NCBI GenBank assembly: GCA_026709225.1
Contig: JAPOTJ010000021.1
Location: 31,233 to 95,232 of the forward strand
Length of the DNA stretch: 64,000 nt
Direction: 5' to 3'
Source of the DNA: Gammaproteobacteria bacterium
GTDB taxonomy: Bacteria; Pseudomonadota; Gammaproteobacteria; Pseudomonadales; Azotimanducaceae
The translations under genes were made by a program, and so were the position numbers. The notes under the pieces are model-generated. The model ran no database searches. It saw nothing but the letters and a program-made list of their open reading frames with translations, and was not told where the DNA came from. Within the stretch, counting starts at the first letter, position 1, and each line of letters opens with the position of its first letter. This document shows positions 19,965 to 27,999 of the stretch, one piece after another.

Positions 19965-20795
19965 ATGAACGAACTGGCATTGCAAGGAAAGGTCGCTGTC
20001 GTGACCGGCGCCGGGCAAGGCATGGGTCGCGCGAGCGCGCGCTTGCTGAGCGAACGCGGCGCATCCGTTGCCGCGCTCGATTTGAACTTAGAGGGCGCGG
20101 AGGCGTCGATTGAAGGGTTGAACGGCCCCGCCTTGGCGCGTGCGTGCGATGTCGCAAGCAGCGCGGCAGTCGATGCCGCCTTCGCCGAAATAGAAGCGGC
20201 GCTTGGGCCAATCAGCGTCCTCGTCAACAATGCGGGCATCGGGCGCGCGCCTAGCGACGGCAGCGACCAGATGTACGAGTTGATGGCGAAGCGCGACGCG
20301 GAGATCGCCGAGCACGGGCGCGCCGAGACGCACGTCGATCACATCGTTTTCATGGAAGATGCCGGCTGGAGAGGCGTGCTCGGCGTCAATCTTGACGGCG
20401 CCTTCTATTGCAGCCGCGCGGCTGTGCGCTCGATGGCGAAGGCCGGCATTTCGGGGTCGATCATCAGCATGGCGTCAACGGCGGCGCAGTCCGGCGAAGG
20501 GCCGTTGCACTACGTCACGAGCAAAGCAGCGATCATCGGATTCACGCGCGGACTCGCGCGCGAGCTTGGCTCACGGCGAATTCGCGTCAATGCCGTTGCG
20601 CCCGGCCCAACGAACACGCCGATCATGGACGGTATACCCGACGAGTGGATCAAAAGCATGGAGAGCGCCATTCCGCTCGGACGCATGGCCGAGCCGGAGG
20701 AGATCGCCGAGGCCGTATGCTGGCTGGCAAGCGACGCTTCGATCATGTGTACCGGCTCGGTGCTCGTCGCCAATGGCGGGAGTTATTTCTTGTGA
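19965..20795 (+). CDS. SDR family oxidoreductase
   Basis: This 276-residue classical SDR has VTGAGQGMGRA, ALDLN (acidic NAD-type site), NNAGIG, SMASTAAQSG with the Ser, YVTSK (catalytic Tyr/Lys) and APGPTNTPIM. A 40-residue insert (about residues 90-130) sits between the NNAG motif and the active-site helix, longer than usual. The ATG at 19965 has AAGGAG six bases upstream; a longer open frame upstream is not used. The intergenic region to the divergent ligase contains TGCGCA and TTGCGAG elements similar to those elsewhere in the cluster. It probably acts on a hydroxyacyl-CoA or steroid alcohol. Confidence 0.9.
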   Translation: MNELALQGKVAVVTGAGQGMGRASARLLSERGASVAALDLNLEGAEASIEGLNGPALARACDVASSAAVDAAFAEIEAALGPISVLVNNAGIGRAPSDGSDQMYELMAKRDAEIAEHGRAETHVDHIVFMEDAGWRGVLGVNLDGAFYCSRAAVRSMAKAGISGSIISMASTAAQSGEGPLHYVTSKAAIIGFTRGLARELGSRRIRVNAVAPGPTNTPIMDGIPDEWIKSMESAIPLGRMAEPEEIAEAVCWLASDASIMCTGSVLVANGGSYFL

Positions 20796-20802
20796 GGCGA
20801 GC

Positions 20803-21966
20803 TTATTCGTGCACGAACGCCAGCGGCGCTTCGCCTGGCATCAGATGTCTCAAGAAGTCATCGACTGGCAGGCACCAGATGTTGTCGATACGCACCCTGT
20901 GCTCGCCGCGATAGAGCAGCGCGCACATCGCCTCGGGATAGTCATCGCAGAAGCTCTTCAAACCGCGCAGGTCGCGTGCATGCGCGCGCTCTGCATTCTT
21001 CACTTCGATCGCTTGCAATCCAAAATCTCCGTAGACAACGAAATCGACCTCGCTGCCAGCCCGTGTGCGCCAATAGAAGATGTCCGCCCGCTGCCGCGAA
21101 TAGCCAGCCCAGGCGCGCAGGTGCTGCGCCACGAGCCCTTCGAGCGCCTGTCCCGCCATCTCGTTCGGGCTATCGAGCGGTCCGCGCGGCCGGAGCGAGC
21201 GAAACACGCCGGCATCAAAGAGGTAGAGTTTCGGGTGCACGGCGACTCGCCGCTTCGCGCGTTTCTGAAACACAGGCAAGCGAAACGCGAGTAGCAGATC
21301 TTCAAGGATTTCGAGATAGGCCTCGACCGTCTTGCGCTCGACTTCGCATTCGCGTGCAAGCGCCGCAACATTCAGCTGCCCCGCATGCGTCATGCTGACT
21401 GCCTCAAGAAAGCGAGCGAACGCGCCAAGATTCCTTGTCAGGCCTTCGGCCTGTACCTCCTGCTCCAGGTAAAGGCTCGCATAGGCATGAAGACTCGCGC
21501 TTGGTTCATCGCTTGCGCAGACCAGTGGCAACAGGCCGAACTCGAGCGATTTGGTCAAGCCGAACTCCGGCAGTTCCGCAGCCATGAACGGGTGCAGGGT
21601 TCTGTTTGCCGCTCGCCCGCCGAGCAGGTTGGCCGCGCCGCGCCGCAATTTACGCGCGCTCGAACCAGTCATCACGAATGTCGGCGGCGAAGGCGCTTCA
21701 AGCACGGCATGAATCACGCTCAAGAGTTCCGGCACCCTCTGGATTTCGTCGATCACTACATGCGTGGCGCGTGGCGCGGCATCAAGAATCTCCCTCAAAC
21801 GTTCGGGACGACCCGAAAGCCGCCGATGCAACCTAGGGTCAAGCAGGTCGAGATAAAGCGCCTCGGGCAACAGGGCGCGCAGCCAAGTGGTCTTTCCCGT
21901 GCCTCGCGGACCAAGCACAAAGCAACTCTGAGGCGTGAGATCGAAAAATCGTCTTATAGTTTCCAT
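20803..21966 (-). CDS. AAA_14/DUF4143 ATP-binding protein
   Basis: This 387-residue protein starts at the ATG at 21966 (METIRRFFDL). It has Walker A LGPRGTGKTTWL, Walker B THVVIDEIQRVPE and the sensor-like FVMTGSSARKLRR. The DUF4143 part has the segment DIFYWRTRAGSEVDFVV followed by AIEVKN, a PD-(D/E)xK-like core. Proteins of this kind are widespread, often mobile, single-gene ATPases; their function is not settled. The gene lies tail-to-tail with the SDR and next to a toxin-antitoxin pair, between two catabolic operons. This suggests a small insertion of accessory genes. Confidence 0.9.
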   Translation of the reverse strand: METIRRFFDLTPQSCFVLGPRGTGKTTWLRALLPEALYLDLLDPRLHRRLSGRPERLREILDAAPRATHVVIDEIQRVPELLSVIHAVLEAPSPPTFVMTGSSARKLRRGAANLLGGRAANRTLHPFMAAELPEFGLTKSLEFGLLPLVCASDEPSASLHAYASLYLEQEVQAEGLTRNLGAFARFLEAVSMTHAGQLNVAALARECEVERKTVEAYLEILEDLLLAFRLPVFQKRAKRRVAVHPKLYLFDAGVFRSLRPRGPLDSPNEMAGQALEGLVAQHLRAWAGYSRQRADIFYWRTRAGSEVDFVVYGDFGLQAIEVKNAERAHARDLRGLKSFCDDYPEAMCALLYRGEHRVRIDNIWCLPVDDFLRHLMPGEAPLAFVHE

Positions 21967-22106
21967 TTTTCGACGTAATATGGAATTTTCGATTCTATAT
22001 TGTCGCCATCTGAGCGTGTGGAAGTCAACAATAGTCGATTGGTTTGTTGCCAACACCCCGTCAATGTTGCCTTGACCAAGCGAAGGTATGACCATACCAC
22101 TGCATC

Positions 22107-22355
22107 ATGGTGAGCCAGACTATCAAATCAACCTATACCTTTGACGCTCAAACCAAGGCGCTGTTGGACGACTTGACCAAGCTGCGGTGTGTTTCCAAGT
22201 CTGCTGCGCTCAGAAGGGCGATTCATGAAGCGGCGGAGAGGGCTGCCCCAATAGCGCAGGAAAAGCTCTGCGCACTTGATGAAACCCATGTTCGCACTTG
22301 GTGTGAGAGTATCGCCAACGAGCGGCTCGCATCCACAAGGAAACGTATCGGGTGA
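22107..22355 (+). CDS. Antitoxin of ribbon-helix-helix (VapB/CopG-like) type
   Basis: This 82-residue protein has KSTYTFDAQTKALLDDLTKL (beta strand and first helix) followed by CVSKSAALRRAIHEAAERA (second helix). This is the common ribbon-helix-helix pattern of DNA-binding antitoxins. The C-terminal part would neutralise the toxin. It overlaps the following PIN-domain gene by ATGA, the usual arrangement for vapBC. With the toxin gene frameshifted, this antitoxin may persist as an orphan or autorepressor. Confidence 0.7.
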   Translation: MVSQTIKSTYTFDAQTKALLDDLTKLRCVSKSAALRRAIHEAAERAAPIAQEKLCALDETHVRTWCESIANERLASTRKRIG

Positions 22356-22725
22356 GTGGTGAGCCGATTCACTTCGATACGAGCTTCTTGATCAGATCAC
22401 TCGTTGCCAGATCCCATGAGGCTCACATGTTACGGGCTTGGCTACGCAGTGGTCGCCGCGTTCTGACGAGTTCAATCGCTTGGACCGAGTTTTTATGTGG
22501 TCCACTCGAACAAAGGGACATGACTCTCGCGAGATCAATCATCTCCGAATTGCGTCCGTTCAGCTCGGAAATGTGCGACCTCGCCGCGAGTTTGTTCAAC
22601 GATGCAGGGCGCCGAAGAGGATCGCTGCAACGGCGATCGCTGAACATGCACCGCTTGCAACTTGCAATCAAGCTGATTTTGTTGCCTTCCGATCATCTGG
22701 ACTCCTTCTCGCGAAGGGTGCGTAA
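22352..22725 (+). pseudogene. VapC-like PIN toxin, frameshifted by a short deletion
   Basis: The N-terminal frame gives a PIN domain: IHFDTSFLIRSL with the first catalytic Asp, then SSIAWTEFLCGPL with the second acid, and LFNDAGRRRGSL. At about 22627 the family pattern leaves this frame. It resumes one base earlier as RIAATAIAEHAPLATCNQAD, then FVAFRSSGL, ending at 22725. The expected ADC/ADA segment with the third catalytic Asp is missing between the two parts. The string GGATCGCTG serves as GSL in the first frame and is part of RIAA in the second, so a deletion between two copies of this 9-mer explains both shift and loss. The uncorrected frame runs to 22732. Confidence 0.75.
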
Positions 22726-22884
22726 ACATTAGCGTCCAGTTTGAGTTCCCAGAGTCTTGCAGATTGGCTATGCGCTCAATCCTCTCGCTCATGCCCAGCG
22801 GCTCTCAACACTACGGTTTCCACATCGCTATCAGACAAGACCTTCCTTAGCGTGTTCGCTCTACAGCGCGTGCTGATACTGGCG

Positions 22885-23568
22885 CTACACCTTGACAGGC
22901 GGCTCATTGGGAACGGCGTTCAGTATCGCTTCGTCGGGGATGGACAGCATTGCTTCGTAGGCGCCCTCGGGATACTCGCTCATATGAGGTCCGCGTGCAT
23001 CCAATCGTGGTTGAGGCACGCTTCCGCCGCTGTCAATGAACGCTTCGGGCTTCTTGTAGCGTGCGAGTTCCTCCGGCGAGATGCCCGCGAGCGCCGCAAC
23101 TTCTGGGTCGATCCATGCTTCGCTGTTGATGGGCTCGGTCGAATAGCTGAGCTCCAAGGTGAGATTCTCCGGGCCTGCGAAGTACACCGAGCAGCACATG
23201 CCGTGATCGACAGGGCCGAGCACCGGCACGCCCTTGGAACGAAGCCGGTCGCGCATCGCCAGCAGCTCGTCATGATTCTTGACCTTGAGCGCGATGTGCT
23301 GCGTGGCGCCCGGAGCGCAATTCGCACCGGCGTTGCCGGCGTAGGATGTTCCGGGCACGGGCGCGATCTCGGCAATGTCGGGATTGCACACAAACGCGAT
23401 CGAACTCTCGTCATTAAGACGCAAAAAGCCATGCCACGTGTTCTCGACGCCGTGCATCCAATAGAGGGCTTGCAGTTCCATGCCGAGGCGGTCAGTGAAG
23501 AACGCAATCTGTTCCTTGATATTGGCGGTGCAGATTGCCAGATGATGCAGGCCTTCAACTTTATTCAT
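22885..23568 (-). CDS. VOC-superfamily protein, extradiol-dioxygenase/glyoxalase type
   Basis: This 227-residue protein has two paired beta-alpha-beta-beta-beta modules. It begins VEGLHHLAICTANIKEQIAF with a likely metal His, continues with QHIALKVKNHDEL carrying the second His, and has PENLTLELSYST with a Glu at the third metal position. This is the 2-His-1-carboxylate layout of type I extradiol dioxygenases and glyoxalases. It is the last gene of the five-gene minus-strand operon headed by a SnoaL-like gene. It may cleave a catechol or isomerise an intermediate; no substrate can be assigned. A long C-terminal tail rich in Pro and Glu is unusual. Confidence 0.8.
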   Translation of the reverse strand: MNKVEGLHHLAICTANIKEQIAFFTDRLGMELQALYWMHGVENTWHGFLRLNDESSIAFVCNPDIAEIAPVPGTSYAGNAGANCAPGATQHIALKVKNHDELLAMRDRLRSKGVPVLGPVDHGMCCSVYFAGPENLTLELSYSTEPINSEAWIDPEVAALAGISPEELARYKKPEAFIDSGGSVPQPRLDARGPHMSEYPEGAYEAMLSIPDEAILNAVPNEPPVKV

Positions 23569-23596
23569 GTGCTACCTCGTACTACACGACGCCCTG

Positions 23597-24430
23597 TCAG
23601 AGATTATCCGCGAGCACCTTGTGGACCCATTGATCGACTTTCTCCGAGAAGATGTCTGTGTGGAACAGCATGAGCTGATGCGTGCCGCCCTCCAGACAAT
23701 AGAACTCGACCGGGCCCGCAATGGAATCGGCCGTCGCCTTCATCATCGTGCTCGGAAAACTCGGGTCATTCTCCCCGCAAGCGACCAAGATCGGCTTCGC
23801 GTTTTCGGCCACCGGCACCGGAGGATCGTAGGTGAACAGCGTTGCCCACGAGCTTAAGTCATAGCTCCATGTGTTCCACGGATCAAGCCGCTTCTGCTCG
23901 CCAGCGCCCGCATAGCCGTAGTCCTCGTCGAAATTAAAGAGGATGCCGCAGTCGAGTCGCGCCGCGCGTCCGAGCATGCCGAGCACCGCCTGCACCTGTT
24001 CTGAGCGCCAAGCCGGTGCCACCATTGCAATCGCCGGGCCGCCTGGCACAGCGGGCGAACCCATGAGCACAGCACCCGAAATCGCATCTGAATGAAGCGA
24101 CGCATAGGCCGCGGCCACGCCGAGGCTTGAACCAAGGGCGATTACGGGTAGCCCGGTCGTTGCGCGGATGTGTTCGGCATACATGACGGATGCGTCCACC
24201 CATTCGCTTAATGTCCATTGCCCGCGCGGGCGGTTCGTAGTTGACTTCCCGTGCCCGGGGGCATCAAACGACCAGACATCAACGCCCTTCGCCGCATGAT
24301 GGCAGCAGAACACATCGTAGATGGCACCGTGCGAAGCAATTCCGTGCGAGATCAGCAGCGCATACTTCGGGCGGTCTCCCGCATACCGGTAGGCGTGAAT
24401 CTCGCGCAGCACATGTTCTTCTCGAATCAT
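23597..24430 (-). CDS. Alpha/beta hydrolase
   Basis: This 277-residue alpha/beta hydrolase resembles monoacylglycerol lipases and serine aminopeptidases. It has ALLISHGIASHGAIYD (oxyanion region), FDAPGHGKST, the nucleophile elbow ALGSSLGVAAAY, ACGENDPSFP with the acid, and EGGTHQLML with the His. The ATG at 24430 is preferred over an upstream ATG at 24460, which would add ten unlike residues. It lies between the ferredoxin and VOC genes, with 50 and 28 bases on either side. A role in hydrolysing an ester or a ring-cleavage product is inferred from neighbours. Confidence 0.85.
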   Translation of the reverse strand: MIREEHVLREIHAYRYAGDRPKYALLISHGIASHGAIYDVFCCHHAAKGVDVWSFDAPGHGKSTTNRPRGQWTLSEWVDASVMYAEHIRATTGLPVIALGSSLGVAAAYASLHSDAISGAVLMGSPAVPGGPAIAMVAPAWRSEQVQAVLGMLGRAARLDCGILFNFDEDYGYAGAGEQKRLDPWNTWSYDLSSWATLFTYDPPVPVAENAKPILVACGENDPSFPSTMMKATADSIAGPVEFYCLEGGTHQLMLFHTDIFSEKVDQWVHKVLADNL

Positions 24431-24480
24431 CGTGGCATTATCGCTCAACCGTCGCTTCACCGGGCGGCCAGTTGTCGCCG

Positions 24481-24804
24481 CTATTCTTCAGGTGCGACCA
24501 CGAGTTCGAGGCCGTCGAGCGCATCAGTCACTTCGATCTGACAGGTCAAGCGCGAGCGCGTCTCGTCAAACGCGTCGAGATAGCCGATGAGGTCGCGTTC
24601 GTCCTCGCCTGCGGGATCAAGTTTCTGAAACCAGTTCGCTTCCAAGTAGCAATGGCAGGTCGCACACGCGCATTGGCCGCCGCAAATGGCTTCAATGCCC
24701 ATGTCCGCATCGCGCAATGTTTCCATGAGGCTTGCGCCCGGACTTGCTTCAAGTGTGTGCTGCCGACCATCGCGGTCAGTGACCTCTATTCTGATCATCT
24801 TCAT
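24481..24804 (-). CDS. [2Fe-2S] ferredoxin, adrenodoxin type
   Basis: This 107-residue ferredoxin has cluster cysteines in CGGQCACATCHCYL, with the fourth Cys in RLTCQIEV about 37 residues later. This is the vertebrate/adrenodoxin-type pattern C-x5-C-x2-C-x(n)-C. Such ferredoxins feed cytochromes P450 or Rieske oxygenases. The start overlaps the fadD3-like stop by ATGA. Its likely redox partners here are the KshA-like oxygenase at 16245 or enzymes outside the window; no ferredoxin reductase is seen nearby. Confidence 0.9.
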   Translation of the reverse strand: MKMIRIEVTDRDGRQHTLEASPGASLMETLRDADMGIEAICGGQCACATCHCYLEANWFQKLDPAGEDERDLIGYLDAFDETRSRLTCQIEVTDALDGLELVVAPEE

Positions 24805-26318
24805 GTCGTCTCTTGTCCGCCGAGCAGGAATTTTTGCACCTTGCCGGATGGGTTTCTTGGCAGCGCATCGACAAAGCTGACCCGTCTCGGCGCCTTGTAG
24901 TTGGCCATGTGCGCCCGCGCCCATTTCATAATATCCGCTTCCGATGCGCCTTCTGCTGCGACCGCGAAGGCATGACCGACCTCACCGAGTCGTGCATCAG
25001 GCTCACCTCGCACCGCCACATCGACAATGTCGGGGTGCGCGAGCAGGCGCTGCTCGATTTCAGCCGGATAACAGTTGAACCCGCCGCAGATGTACATGTC
25101 CTTGAGCCGGTCGGTGATTTTGAGGTACCCGCGCGCATCCAAGACGCCGATATCGCCGGTCTTCAGCCAGCCATCGGGTGTGATGGCGGCTCTCGTAGCT
25201 TCGACATCGTCGAGATAGCCTTTCATCACATTGAATCCGCGCACCCAGACTTCGCCAGCCTCGCCTGCCGGCAGCATCTGTCCCTGCTCATCAGTGATTT
25301 GCAGCTCGACGCCTTCCATGGCGCGTCCGCAGGTGTTCGCAATGGTCTCGAAGTCGTCTCCGGGCCTGCACAAGGACACCACGCCTGTGGACTCAGTCAG
25401 GCCGTAGGCGGTGTACACCTCGTGAAAACCGAGTTTGAATTTCATGTCCTTGACGAGCTGCACGGGCACGCTCGCCGCGCCGGTCACGGCGCACCTGAGC
25501 GAGGCGGTATCAAATTCGCTGCGTTTCGGCGACGCTAACAGGGACGAGAAAATAGTCGGCGCACCGGGTAAAAAACTGATTCGTGCCTCGTCAATGAGTG
25601 CGAGTGCGTGTTCCACGTCGAACGTCGGCACAGGAAACGCTGTTGCACCCGTGAGCAGCGCCGCAAGCCAGCCAGCCTTGTAGCCGAAGGAATGAAAGTA
25701 GGGGTTGACGATCAGGTACTTGTCGTCGCATCCAAGCGTCACGCCCTCGCTCCACGCGCGAAACACGCGAATGTTCTGCGCATGGGTACACATGACGCCT
25801 TTTGGCGCCCCTGTCGTGCCCGAGGTGTAGAGCACATCGGCAAGGTCGTCCCCGCTGACAGCAATGATGCGATCATTGATGGCGTTGGCTGCGCCGGACG
25901 TCCAGTCGTCGAGATTCTCCAAGTCAACTCTGTGTTCGAGGCCATCGAGCGACATGGCATCGACAAAGCTGCCGTAATCGACGCCAAGGAAATCGCGGAC
26001 ATAAAAAACGCCTCGCGCGCCTGATCGCCCGAGGATGTCTTCTGCTTCCTCGCGCCGAAACCGGGTGTTGAGCGGCACCAGCGCGCAGCCAACGGCTTGA
26101 CCTGCGAGCGCCACAACCTGCCAGCGAATCGAATTGGGCGCCCAGATGGCAAAGCGATCGCCATGCGCGAATCCTGTTCGCACGAAAGCCTGCGCGCATT
26201 CGAGCACGCGACCCTCCAAGTCCTTGAATGTAACGACCTCGTCGTTCTCGACGACCGCCGCCTTGTCGGGCCAGGCTGCCGCCGCTTCGCGCAAAGCCTC
26301 GAACGACGCAGAAACCAC
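24801..26318 (-). CDS. fadD3: Acyl-CoA ligase, FadD3-like
   Basis: This 505-residue adenylate-forming ligase has DVLYTSGTTGAPKGVMCTH (P-loop), YFHSFGYKAGW, TAYGLTESTGVV, GWLKTGDIGVLDARGYLKIT followed by DRLKDMYICGGFNCYPAEIE, and a C-terminal LPRNPSGKVQKF catalytic Lys. The DRLKDMYICGGFN..PAEIE signature matches FadD3, which converts HIP (the hexahydroindane propionate left after steroid A/B removal) to its CoA ester. That assignment fits the ipd and echA20-like genes further right. The start is GTG in a TAGTG junction with the upstream SnoaL-like gene; the ferredoxin follows with ATGA. Confidence 0.82.
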   Translation of the reverse strand: MVSASFEALREAAAAWPDKAAVVENDEVVTFKDLEGRVLECAQAFVRTGFAHGDRFAIWAPNSIRWQVVALAGQAVGCALVPLNTRFRREEAEDILGRSGARGVFYVRDFLGVDYGSFVDAMSLDGLEHRVDLENLDDWTSGAANAINDRIIAVSGDDLADVLYTSGTTGAPKGVMCTHAQNIRVFRAWSEGVTLGCDDKYLIVNPYFHSFGYKAGWLAALLTGATAFPVPTFDVEHALALIDEARISFLPGAPTIFSSLLASPKRSEFDTASLRCAVTGAASVPVQLVKDMKFKLGFHEVYTAYGLTESTGVVSLCRPGDDFETIANTCGRAMEGVELQITDEQGQMLPAGEAGEVWVRGFNVMKGYLDDVEATRAAITPDGWLKTGDIGVLDARGYLKITDRLKDMYICGGFNCYPAEIEQRLLAHPDIVDVAVRGEPDARLGEVGHAFAVAAEGASEADIMKWARAHMANYKAPRRVSFVDALPRNPSGKVQKFLLGGQETT

Positions 26319-26980
26319 TAGCGAACTCGGATACGAGGGTCAGGCGCGCCACGGCGCATCGTGGAGAGGAAGGCATCGAGCGGTGCCGGCACGGCGACTT
26401 CAGGCTCATCATCGGACGGCGGCGTGCGCCAAAACGCCTGCCAAGACGGAAACAGGTCGTGAAAGGCGCCGTCATAGCGTTCTCGACCCGGCCAGCGCAT
26501 CTTGCGCTCGCCAACCGGCGGCTTGTTGAGGTCGGTCGCGTACCAGTAGCACGGCAGGCGACGACGGAACAGCCAGCGACCTTCAATGCGCTCGTAGTCG
26601 TCCCAGTAGAGCATTTGCATGATCACCCACTCGGCGCCGGTCTCATGCTCGTTTTTGGAGTAGAGGATGCCGTGCGCATGGTCAGCATCGTCGAATTCAA
26701 TGATATGGTTGCCGGTGTGGTGCGAGGTGCCGGTGAACTGCAGGCGCAAGGTATCGTCGAGCCAGCGCTTGAGGTGAGCGCGTCCGACCCTGTCGCGACT
26801 GACGCGAATATCAGGCGCAAACAGATTGACATGGGCATCGAGATCGCGCATGTCGAGTGATAGCGCGTACTTGGCGACGAGCTGACGTATCTCATCGAGC
26901 GATTCAAGACGGTCGATGCGATCTGCAAGCGTTGACACGGTATTGGATGGTTGCCGGATAATGCACGATTCGCACAGCAT
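26318..26980 (-). CDS. SnoaL-like / nuclear-transport-factor-2 family protein
   Basis: The product is about 220 residues. It has the NTF2-like opening LESLDEIRQLVAKYALSLDM followed by RDLDAHVNLFAPD, HHTGNHIIEFDDADHAHGI and YWDDYERIEGRWLFRRR in the cone-shaped fold. Relatives include hydratases, isomerases and the SnoaL cyclase. The ATG at 26980 is one choice; a GTG near 26940 starts closer to the conserved region. The longer frame to 27403 is antisense to the Lrp gene and is not used. It heads the fadD3 operon and is divergent from the regulators. Its steroid role is inferred from position only. Confidence 0.8.
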   Translation of the reverse strand: MLCESCIIRQPSNTVSTLADRIDRLESLDEIRQLVAKYALSLDMRDLDAHVNLFAPDIRVSRDRVGRAHLKRWLDDTLRLQFTGTSHHTGNHIIEFDDADHAHGILYSKNEHETGAEWVIMQMLYWDDYERIEGRWLFRRRLPCYWYATDLNKPPVGERKMRWPGRERYDGAFHDLFPSWQAFWRTPPSDDEPEVAVPAPLDAFLSTMRRGAPDPRIRVR

Positions 26981-27484
26981 TCTACTACCGCGACAATTGA
27001 GTCCAAAAACGCCTTGAACGCACAATCCAACTACATTCCGGACGAGCTCGACCTTGCGATCATCGCCCTCTTGCAAGAAGACGGGCGCATGTCCACGCGA
27101 GAAGTAGCCTCCAGGGTCGGCGCGACGCCATCCACGATTCGCAAGCGTATTCGTCGCTTGGAGGACACTCGCACGATGCGTGTCGTCGCCGTCACCGATT
27201 TTGCCGCGGCGGGCTTCGATCTTCTGCTTGCCATTGGCGTTGAAGTTGAAAGCCGCAGCGCGGAGGCTGTTGGCAAGGACTTGGCCGCGTTGCCCGATGT
27301 GTTCTCCGTCAATCTTACGACCGGCAGCCACGACCTCGAGATTCTTGTCGGCGCGCGCAGCTTTGACGAGCTCGCTGCGTTTTTGCACGAGGAGGTCGCG
27401 CATATCGACGGCATCGGACGTTTGTCGCCGGGGCTGACCGTTGAAGTCTACAAATACCAGTCCGAGATCGTGCCGCAGCTATGA
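26951..27484 (+). CDS. Lrp/AsnC family transcriptional regulator (first of a pair)
   Basis: This regulator has up to 177 residues. The N-terminal helix-turn-helix reads LDLAIIALLQEDGRMSTREV and VGATPSTIRKRIRRLED, followed by the RAM-type ligand/oligomer domain with GVEVES and SHDLEILVGARS. The start is uncertain: TTG at 26951 overlaps the divergent SnoaL gene, while TTG at 27014 sits close to the HTH. The gene ends in an ATGA overlap with a second Lrp-type gene, so the two proteins are made together and could form mixed oligomers. It is divergent from the fadD3-like operon, which is the natural regulatory target; its inducer is unknown. Confidence 0.85.
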   Translation: MPDNARFAQHSTTATIESKNALNAQSNYIPDELDLAIIALLQEDGRMSTREVASRVGATPSTIRKRIRRLEDTRTMRVVAVTDFAAAGFDLLLAIGVEVESRSAEAVGKDLAALPDVFSVNLTTGSHDLEILVGARSFDELAAFLHEEVAHIDGIGRLSPGLTVEVYKYQSEIVPQL

Positions 27485-27969
27485 GTGTGCCGAATCACAA
27501 TCCCATTCGAATTGACGAGGTGGACCGCAAGATACTCGCGCTGCTGTCCGAGAACGCGCGCCGCAGCAACCGCGAGATTGGCGCTGTGCTCGGCCTCGGT
27601 GAGGGGACAGTACGCGGGCGCATCGAGCGCATGCAGGAGCGCGGCATCATCAAGATCATGGCAGTGACGAGTTTTTTGGCGGAAGACTCGCAAGTCATGG
27701 CCTACATTGGCGTGCGCGCCGACCTGCAGCATGTCGCCGAGACCGCGCAAGCCATCGCGAAGATGGGCTTCGTTCGCTTTGTCGCCACCATGCTGGGCCG
27801 CTACGACATACTGGTCATCACGCTTGTCAAAGACGGCAGTGAGCTCGTGCGCTTGGTCAACGAAGAGATCATGACGCTGCCGGGCGTTCGCCACGCTGAC
27901 ACCACGCTCGCCGTCAAGGGCATCAAGTATGACTACCGCTGGGGACGCATCGTCGGGCGCGACAAGTAA
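27481..27969 (+). CDS. Lrp/AsnC family transcriptional regulator (second of a pair)
   Basis: This 162-residue complete Lrp/AsnC protein has the HTH VDRKILALLSENARRSNREI and LGLGEGTVRGRIERMQE, followed by the RAM domain with YIGVRAD and GRYDILVITL. It is clearly distinct from its upstream neighbour, so it is not a fresh tandem copy. Translation is coupled by ATGA at 27481. Dual Lrp-like regulators next to a catabolic operon may control it, each binding a different effector or acting as a heteromer. These roles are inference. Confidence 0.9.
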   Translation: MSVPNHNPIRIDEVDRKILALLSENARRSNREIGAVLGLGEGTVRGRIERMQERGIIKIMAVTSFLAEDSQVMAYIGVRADLQHVAETAQAIAKMGFVRFVATMLGRYDILVITLVKDGSELVRLVNEEIMTLPGVRHADTTLAVKGIKYDYRWGRIVGRDK

Positions 27970-27999
27970 AATTCAGCCGGACAAAACGCGTTGCCTTTC

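Noticed and set aside
22741..23673. 310-codon plus-strand frame over the VOC gene
   Set aside because: Antisense to the VOC gene and not protein-like; the 22733-22884 gap holds no gene.
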